A DNA stretch of 64,000 bases from Brachybacterium tyrofermentans (GTDB lineage Bacteria > Actinomycetota > Actinomycetes > Actinomycetales > Dermabacteraceae): contig NZ_JABUXW010000008.1 in assembly GCF_014897585.1 (NCBI RefSeq), positions 109,237 through 173,236 on the forward strand, given 5' to 3'. This document shows positions 59,627 through 64,000 of this stretch, one piece after another. Position 1 is the first letter of the stretch. The number at the start of each line of letters is the position of its first letter. A model generated the notes under the pieces. The model was not told where the DNA came from. It did no database searches and worked only from the letters and a program-made list of their open reading frames with translations. Both the position numbers and the translations under genes were made by a program.

Positions 59627-59955
59627 GAGCGGAACAGCAGCCGACGGATCGCGGCCGCGTTGGAGAAGATCCGGATCCCGAGCACCACGATCACCGCGGT
59701 GGACAGCTGCGCGCCGACGCCCAGCTGGTCGCCGAGGAACACGAGGAACGCCGCGATCAGGACGTTGAACAGGAACGAGGTGATGAAGACGTGGGCGTCG
59801 AAGGCTCCGTCGAGGCTCGCACGCAGGCCGCCGGCGAGAGTGTCCAGCGCGGCGACCACCGCGATCGGGAGATAGGGCTGCAGCACGACCGGGACGTCGG
59901 GCTGGACGACGATGCCCAGGACGACGCCCACGATGAGGCCGATGATGGCGATCAT
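59623..59955 (-). CDS. sbp: Small basic protein (Sbp/DUF1290 family)
   Basis: 110 residues with three hydrophobic segments (IAIIGLIVGVVLGIVV, LPIAVVAALDTLAGGLRA, FITSFLFNVLIAAFLVFLGDQLG). This is the small basic family protein found beside DUF881 genes in actinobacteria and near division genes in Firmicutes. ATG 59955 is the natural start; the open frame upstream is antisense noise. It sits between, and is coupled to, the two DUF881 genes, suggesting a membrane complex of the three. Confidence 0.87.
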   Translation of the reverse strand: MIAIIGLIVGVVLGIVVQPDVPVVLQPYLPIAVVAALDTLAGGLRASLDGAFDAHVFITSFLFNVLIAAFLVFLGDQLGVGAQLSTAVIVVLGIRIFSNAAAIRRLLFRS

Positions 59956-59965
59956 TGGTGGTCCT

Positions 59966-60877
59966 TCATTCGGAGTCCTTCCGGGCATCGTCCTGCGAGG
60001 CCGTGCCGTCTGCTGGGTCGGTGGGATCGAGCGGGGAGGCCTCGCGCAGCGTGCCGAGCGCTCGGGCGGGGACGCTGAGCTCCGTGCCGGTCGTCCAGGA
60101 GGTGCGGATGCCGAAGCGGGTGGAGAGCTCGGAGAGGTAGTCGCCGCTCTCCGTCCCCTCGACGCCGGCCTGCAGTGCCTCGGGGTCGCCGAGCGCGGTG
60201 ATCTCGTAGGGCGGGGACAGGGGCCGGAAGTCGACGAGCACCGCGGAGCCGGCCGTGCGGATCGCACTGGTGGCGCTCAGCCGCTGACCGTTGATGGAGA
60301 CCGCCTCGGCCCCCGCCGCCCAGAGCCCGTTCACCGCGATCTGCAGATCCCCGTCGGTCACGCGGTTGATCGTCCCCTCCTTCACCCCGGGACTCGCGGG
60401 CAGCGGGACGGAGTCCTCGAGGGAGAGCACCACGCCGGTGCCGCTGAGCACCGTTCCGGCCGCGGCCACCTCGTGGACCCGCAGCCGCTGCGCGGACTCG
60501 GAGTCGGTGTCGTCCAGGACGGTCTCCTGGGCAGCCGCGATGTCGCCCTCGAGACTCCCCTGCCTCGCTTCGAGCGCATCGATGTCCTCGCGGCTGTCGA
60601 GCACCTCCTGCTCGAGGAGCGCCCGGGGATTGTCCTCCGCAGCGGCATCTCGTCGCAGGTCCGCGACGGAGACGGCGACCGCGAAGCCCAGCAGGAGTGC
60701 GAGCAGGACGGTGATGGTGCGGGTGATCCGGTTGTCCGGCGGAGTCTCCTCCGCCCAGGACGGGTCCTCCTCGCGCAGGGTGTCCACGTCATAGGGGTTC
60801 GCGGTCAGCGCGCGCAGCAGAGAGGTCGGCGAGTAGGGGGTCTCGCCGTGGGGTGTCGACCGCCGCGGAGCACGCAT
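59966..60877 (-). CDS. DUF881 family membrane-anchored protein (Rv1823-like)
   Basis: 303 residues from ATG 60877. A helix (about residues 55-72, ITVLLALLLGFAVAVSVA) is followed by a coiled coil (RALLEQEVLDSREDIDALEARQ) and the DUF881 domain (LSGTGVVLSLEDSV, LQIAVNGLWAAGAEAVSINGQR, YEITALGDPEALQAGV). It heads the DUF881-sbp-DUF881 operon; TACCCT ends six bases before its ATG, which suggests a leaderless transcript. The small basic protein gene starts 10 bases after its stop. Confidence 0.84.
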   Translation of the reverse strand: MRAPRRSTPHGETPYSPTSLLRALTANPYDVDTLREEDPSWAEETPPDNRITRTITVLLALLLGFAVAVSVADLRRDAAAEDNPRALLEQEVLDSREDIDALEARQGSLEGDIAAAQETVLDDTDSESAQRLRVHEVAAAGTVLSGTGVVLSLEDSVPLPASPGVKEGTINRVTDGDLQIAVNGLWAAGAEAVSINGQRLSATSAIRTAGSAVLVDFRPLSPPYEITALGDPEALQAGVEGTESGDYLSELSTRFGIRTSWTTGTELSVPARALGTLREASPLDPTDPADGTASQDDARKDSE

Positions 60878-60889
60878 ATCAGCAGGGTA
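60878..60889 (-). promoter_or_regulatory. Leaderless promoter of the DUF881-sbp operon (-10 TACCCT)
   Basis: On the minus strand TACCCT (60889-60884) is followed by six bases and the ATG at 60877. Confidence 0.5.
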
Positions 60890-60912
60890 GTGCCGAGGGC
60901 CCCGGTCAGCGA

Positions 60913-61710
60913 TCAGACCCGCGGGATCTCGGGCATCGGGTCGGATCGGCCGATGAGATCCGCGAAGTCGGTGCGCCCGACGTCGGGGGCGTCCGGGGCC
61001 CGGGCGAGGACGAGGAATCTGCTGGTGCTCAGGGAGAGCGGCCCGATCTGCAGCTGCTGGGCCAGCGCGTCGAGCTCGCGTCGATGATGATCCGGATCGA
61101 GCCCGCCCGACCCGTCGCAGCCGTCGACCCCGTGCCACGCCACGTGACGGAGGTAGCCCAGCAGGCTCGCCATGTCGCCGAACCGGGCGGTGCCGTGGAA
61201 GGCGTCGGAGCGCTCCACGGTCAGGCCGGCTCGCGTGAGGTCGTGCACCGCGTTCTCCAGGGTGACCTCGGGAGAGGGCAGGTCGATGCCGAAGGCGCTG
61301 TCGAGCTCGCGCAGGTCGTCCCCGCCGATCCGCTCGGTGAGGAAGGAGCCGCCGGGCGCGAGCACGCGGGCCACGTCGTGCGCGTCATAGGTCCCGTGCC
61401 GGGACAGGACGAGATCGAAGGTCCCGTCGGGGAACGGCAGGTGCGCGCCGGGACGGTCGGCGCCGTGCTCGTGGACCGCGATCCCCAGCGGTGCCAGTCG
61501 CGCTCGGGCGGCGGCGAGGGCCGGAGACCGACCCGCGGTGGCGACGGTCCCCTCCGGCAGCACGTCGGTCAGGGACGCGAGGGTCTCCCCTCCCCCGGTG
61601 CCGAGGTCGAGGACCTGATCCGACATCGGGGCGAGATTGCCCACCAGCGTGGCCCAGCTCCAGGGCGGCTCCTGGCCCCGGTCGTCGTGCCCGGTGACAT
61701 CGGCGGACAT
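60913..61710 (-). CDS. SAM-dependent methyltransferase
   Basis: 265 residues from ATG 61710, with GGAGG seven bases upstream. SAM motif I is QVLDLGTGGGETLASL and the later core is FPDGTFDLVLSRHGTYDAHDVARVLAPGGSFLTERIGG. The C-terminal part (DMASLLGYLRHVAWHGVDG) resembles proteins distantly related to rRNA guanine-N1 methyltransferases, but the usual N-terminal zinc motif is missing. Substrate unknown. It stands upstream of tRNA-Pro on the opposite strand. Confidence 0.78.
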   Translation of the reverse strand: MSADVTGHDDRGQEPPWSWATLVGNLAPMSDQVLDLGTGGGETLASLTDVLPEGTVATAGRSPALAAARARLAPLGIAVHEHGADRPGAHLPFPDGTFDLVLSRHGTYDAHDVARVLAPGGSFLTERIGGDDLRELDSAFGIDLPSPEVTLENAVHDLTRAGLTVERSDAFHGTARFGDMASLLGYLRHVAWHGVDGCDGSGGLDPDHHRRELDALAQQLQIGPLSLSTSRFLVLARAPDAPDVGRTDFADLIGRSDPMPEIPRV

Positions 61711-61852
61711 CGATCGCCTCCTGCAGCTCACCTGCGGCACCCCTGTGGTGCCGGTCACCGCCCACTCTGTCACGCGGCGCCGCTCCCGAGCCCGCCGCGA
61801 CGCGTGCATCCGCGCCGTATCTGCGGAGTGCCGCAGGTCACGCCCGTCTCAA

Positions 61853-61883
61853 TTGGCTCCCGGGGCATGGAGCGGGGTAGGGT
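61853..61883 (+). promoter_or_regulatory. Possible tRNA-Pro promoter
   Basis: TTGGCT (61853-61858) and TAGGGT (61878-61883) with a 19-base spacer lie 31 bases before the tRNA. A DnaA-box-like TTATCCACG overlaps the start region but is single and probably chance. Confidence 0.4.
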
Positions 61884-61913
61884 TATCCACGGTCCTCCGG
61901 TGACGGAGGGTTT

Positions 61914-61987
61914 CGGGCTGTGGCGCAGCTTGGTAGCGCACCTGACTGGGGGTCAGGGGGTCGCAGGTTCAAATCCTGTCAGCCCGA
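61914..61987 (+). tRNA. tRNA-Pro (anticodon GGG)
   Basis: 74 bases. The acceptor arms CGGGCTG (61914-61920) and CAGCCCG (61980-61986) pair fully and the discriminator is A. The anticodon stem CCTGA/TCAGG encloses loop CTGGGGG with anticodon GGG (61948-61950). The T loop GGTTCAAATCC is standard. CCA is not encoded. Confidence 0.95.
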
Positions 61988-61992
61988 CAAAT

Positions 61993-62023
61993 GCCCTGGT
62001 GAGAACAAGTTTCTCGCCAGGGC
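61993..62023 (+). terminator. Intrinsic terminator after tRNA-Pro
   Basis: A 13-bp stem with one G-U pair (61993-62005 and 62011-62023) and a five-base loop, followed by GTTGTCTTTCTT. This is a classic terminator for the tRNA transcript. Confidence 0.85.
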
Positions 62024-62044
62024 GTTGTCTTTCTTAGCGGCGAT

Positions 62045-62068
62045 GTGACCGCTAGAGTGACCGCTAGA
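62045..62068 (+). repeat. 12-bp tandem duplication GTGACCGCTAGA x2
   Basis: Two exact consecutive copies, 22 bases after the tRNA terminator hairpin. Confidence 0.9.
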
Positions 62069-62558
62069 GTCGCGCCGGCTGGAGACCGCACGAGCCTCGG
62101 GGTCACCATCACGACGGCGATCGACCTTCGAGTGCCGCACCTGGACCAGGGGCACGCGGGGCGAGCACAGAACGGGGCCGGCTCGAGGCCAGGGCCAGAG
62201 TCTCCCCCATGTCCTCTCGTTGCCGCGACTCAAGACCAGGCAGGCCGTCTCGCCCGTCGCAAGGCTGCCCTTCCCGTCGGAGCTCGCACGTGGGGAATAA
62301 CTGCGGCAGTGTCGGCGCGGCCACTCTCGGCTGCCGGGGCATCGATAGCGCTGCGCCCTCACGGGTCATCCACTGGGTCACCTCTCACGTACACCTCGAA
62401 GTGCCCCTGCACCGCGGCTGCCCGTCGTGGCGATTTGGGCCCACGTCGCGGTGGGAAGCCATCCCGCTGCACCGAAACGCATATTTGGCCGTGCGGGCAC
62501 CATCTGCGGAGTGCTCAAGTTCTATGCGTCAGGCTCCTCCAGCTGATTGCTGAAGAGG

Positions 62559-62629
62559 TGTCCGGCCCTCTGTTGATGAATTTCGTAGGACACGTGAACT
62601 CAACGTCCGATAATGGCTGTTACCGGACA
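62559..62629. repeat. Two adjacent inverted repeats with TGTCC/GGACA arms
   Basis: The first spans 34 bp (TGTCC-N24-GGACA, 62559-62592). The second, 11 bases on, spans 26 bp (62604-62629) with arms GTCCGATAA and TTACCGGAC. The lengths and shared arms recall resolvase res subsites, but operators for a nearby regulator are equally possible. Confidence 0.5.
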
Positions 62630-62789
62630 TTGAATGATCCTGAAGAGTCTGCCGGCGTGGATTCCACACTTTCTGACCTCGACCCTACGTGGTGCGACGG
62701 TCACATTCTGCGGCACACTCACTTCGAGGCCATCACGCAGGAAGTGTCTGCTGCTCGAATTGGCGATTCGGGTATGGAGTGCTTTGTTG

Positions 62790-63353
62790 ATGCCCATAGT
62801 CCGCAGCACCAAGCCAAATCCCGACGAGCAGATCCCGGTCGCTCTCGCCGCGCGCATCGTCGGCATCGATCGCTCCTCCCTGGCGCACCTGGTTGATCAC
62901 GGGCTCGTGCCCCGCCTCGACGTCGACGCCGTACGAGCTTTGGCCACCAGTGGCGAGGTCGTGGCGAAGAGCTCCGACTCGCCGAGCCCTCTCGTCATCC
63001 GCCTGGATGTCAACCCCGCCGTGCAGCGGATCGTGGACATGAGCGAGGACGAGCTCTCCCAGAGCGCCCAAGGACCCCATCGTCTCCCCGGGTCCTCGCT
63101 CGGCCGCGACGTGCTGCTGTGCGTGCGCTCGTTCGTCATCGCCACGGGGACCCTCGAGGAACTGGGAGATCCGATCCAGCTGGTCTCCGATCGACGAGGT
63201 CGCGACATCACCGGACGCACAGTCTCCGTCCGCATCACTCACCGACTGGGCGTTCTCACCTCTCGGCCTACGAAGGCGGTCGAGGATGCTCGGTGGCTCG
63301 GCCGGTGCGCCCGAGTCGGCACCGGTGGCGCAGTGCTGCCCCTGAAGTCCTAA
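62790..63353 (+). CDS. Hypothetical protein with possible helix-turn-helix
   Basis: 187 residues from ATG 62790; the open frame begins earlier at 62634, but the upstream part looks non-coding. The segment PVALAARIVGIDRSSLAHLVDHGLVPRLDVDAVRAL resembles the short helix-turn-helix of excisionases or MerR-like proteins. The rest has no recognised family. No clear ribosome site is present, so the start is uncertain. Its place after an integration scar suggests it came with a mobile element. Confidence 0.5.
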   Translation: MPIVRSTKPNPDEQIPVALAARIVGIDRSSLAHLVDHGLVPRLDVDAVRALATSGEVVAKSSDSPSPLVIRLDVNPAVQRIVDMSEDELSQSAQGPHRLPGSSLGRDVLLCVRSFVIATGTLEELGDPIQLVSDRRGRDITGRTVSVRITHRLGVLTSRPTKAVEDARWLGRCARVGTGGAVLPLKS

Positions 63354-63434
63354 CGCCTCCTGTCCTGCCAGGTCGTCCTCGCGCCCACTGCACGAGTATC
63401 CGGACGAGCCGGGCCACGAGGAGCAGGAGCCGCC

Positions 63435-63869
63435 ATGACCACCATCGCCCAGCACGCCGAGCCCCAGCGTCTCGGGAACCCGCGGACCGTGCAGTCGCGC
63501 CTGCGCACCGCCGAGTTCAGCGACGACGTGGAAGCCCTCGATCAGCTCGCCCACTCCGAGGTTCCCGGCGAGGTGCTGCGGAAGATCGCGCACAACCCGG
63601 CGACGTCCGAGGCCACGCTCGAGCATCTGATCGACCTCGACCAGCGGTGGCTCACCTTCCCCGTCACGCGCCGCTGCGACCTCTCCCCCGCGTTCATCGA
63701 CCGGATCGCCCGCCGGCTCACCGACCGCAACGCGATCTTCCACGCCTCCAGCGCCCCGAACGCCTCCCCGGAGACCCTGCACTACCTGGCGGAGCACCCG
63801 TCCGCTCCTCCGGCCACCACAGAGACCGTCACTCAGCGTCTCGGCGCGGGCGATACTTCCGTTTCGTGA
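63435..63869 (+). CDS. Small helical-repeat protein (LRV/HEAT-like)
   Basis: 144 residues. The segments VLRKIAHNPATSEATLEHLID, FIDRIARRLTDRNAIFHASS and APNASPETLHYLAEHPSAP show the (x)ANPxxxxxxLxxLA spacing of leucine-rich-variant/HEAT-type repeats. Such repeats form a curved helical surface for protein binding. No catalytic motif or signal peptide is seen. GGAGCCGCC precedes the ATG. Function unknown. Confidence 0.6.
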   Translation: MTTIAQHAEPQRLGNPRTVQSRLRTAEFSDDVEALDQLAHSEVPGEVLRKIAHNPATSEATLEHLIDLDQRWLTFPVTRRCDLSPAFIDRIARRLTDRNAIFHASSAPNASPETLHYLAEHPSAPPATTETVTQRLGAGDTSVS

Positions 63870-64000
63870 CAATGCAGGGCTGGGGAACAGGGAAGAGACG
63901 GTAGATCGCGCTCGGCTGCTCGAACCGTCCGCTGACTCGTCTTAGCCTCGGGATTTCATGGGGGTGTGGTCCCGACCGGCGGACGGCTTAGAGAAAGGTG

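Larger units (their letters stand above)
62024..62789. other. Gene-poor tract downstream of tRNA-Pro, probable integration scar
   Basis: Nearly 800 bp without a convincing gene. Base composition is more mixed than elsewhere, with AT-richer parts around 62500-62790. It contains a 12-bp tandem duplication (62045-62068) and two inverted repeats with TGTCC/GGACA arms (62559-62592 and 62604-62629). Its position directly after a tRNA fits the remains of an integrated element; no integrase can be read. Confidence 0.5.

Noticed and set aside
61979..62362. Integrase C-terminus on the minus strand abutting the tRNA
   Set aside because: A short open frame ends in the tRNA as integrase genes often do, but none of the Arg-His-Arg-Tyr motifs of tyrosine recombinases could be read.

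Overview
The window is high-GC DNA (about 70 % by eye) with dense short-gap gene packing, GTG and TTG starts and many 4-base ATGA/GTGA overlaps. The gene set is actinobacterial: RbpA, a HelY-type helicase, Ppm1, a GarA-type FHA protein with DUF881/small-basic-protein neighbours, the ImuA'/ImuB/DnaE2 mutasome and a DUF222-HNH protein. The content fits a Micrococcales genome, most likely Brachybacterium or another Dermabacteraceae. That placement is inference from gene content, not a search result. No rRNA, CRISPR array, intact prophage or recognisable insertion sequence was seen; one tRNA-Pro(GGG) lies near 61.95 kb.

Layout. 0-11 kb: end of a lipid-kinase gene, helY-like helicase, a catalytically dead amidohydrolase-like protein, lnt and ppm1 (lipoprotein acylation and polyprenyl-phosphomannose synthesis), fxsA, rbpA with a probable SigR/SigH-type promoter, GDPD, SURF1 and two Pro/Trp-rich membrane proteins. 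11-18 kb: fabG, a SixA-like phosphatase, serB, the divergent glgC/glgA glycogen pair, an unknown protein and an RNB ribonuclease. 18-27 kb: a secreted DUF6351 protein, an ABC ATPase, a SpoU methylase, a SAM methyltransferase, a polyol-type dehydrogenase with a histidine phosphatase and a truncated 2H phosphoesterase, then a DUF222-HNH gene. 27-34 kb: a 700-bp non-coding stretch with paired repeats leads to an exact SOS box and the imuA'-imuB-dnaE2 operon. 34-40 kb: a YhgE/Pip membrane protein with a very long internal repeat and an MMPL transporter that carries a degenerate ABC-ATPase-like tail, divergent from a tetR gene with a perfect 20-bp palindrome between them. 40-50 kb: GH25 lysozyme, YhhQ-type transporter, Bcr/CflA-type MFS exporter, GNAT, membrane protein, decayed VOC gene, HAD/transglutaminase/maltokinase-cap operon, TSUP transporter, PAC2 and a second transglutaminase. 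50-55 kb: two Gfo/Idh/MocA oxidoreductases with a sugar isomerase/epimerase (carbohydrate catabolism), a TIGR03085-like protein and an N6-MTase-fold methyltransferase. 55-61 kb: ParA, two MerR regulators, FHA (GarA/OdhI type), DUF881, small basic protein, DUF881, i.e. the conserved Rv1823-Rv1830-like neighbourhood without gcvH and the bifunctional nuclease. 61-64 kb: SAM methyltransferase, tRNA-Pro, and an 800-bp tract without convincing genes that looks like the scar of an integrated element, then two small unknown genes.

A recurring regulatory theme is leaderless transcription: seven genes begin exactly six bases after a TANNNT hexamer (glgC, ABC ATPase, SAM methyltransferase, yhhQ-like, a membrane protein, parA, DUF881). 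The most unusual local system is the TetR / YhgE / MMPL-pseudo-ABC cluster.
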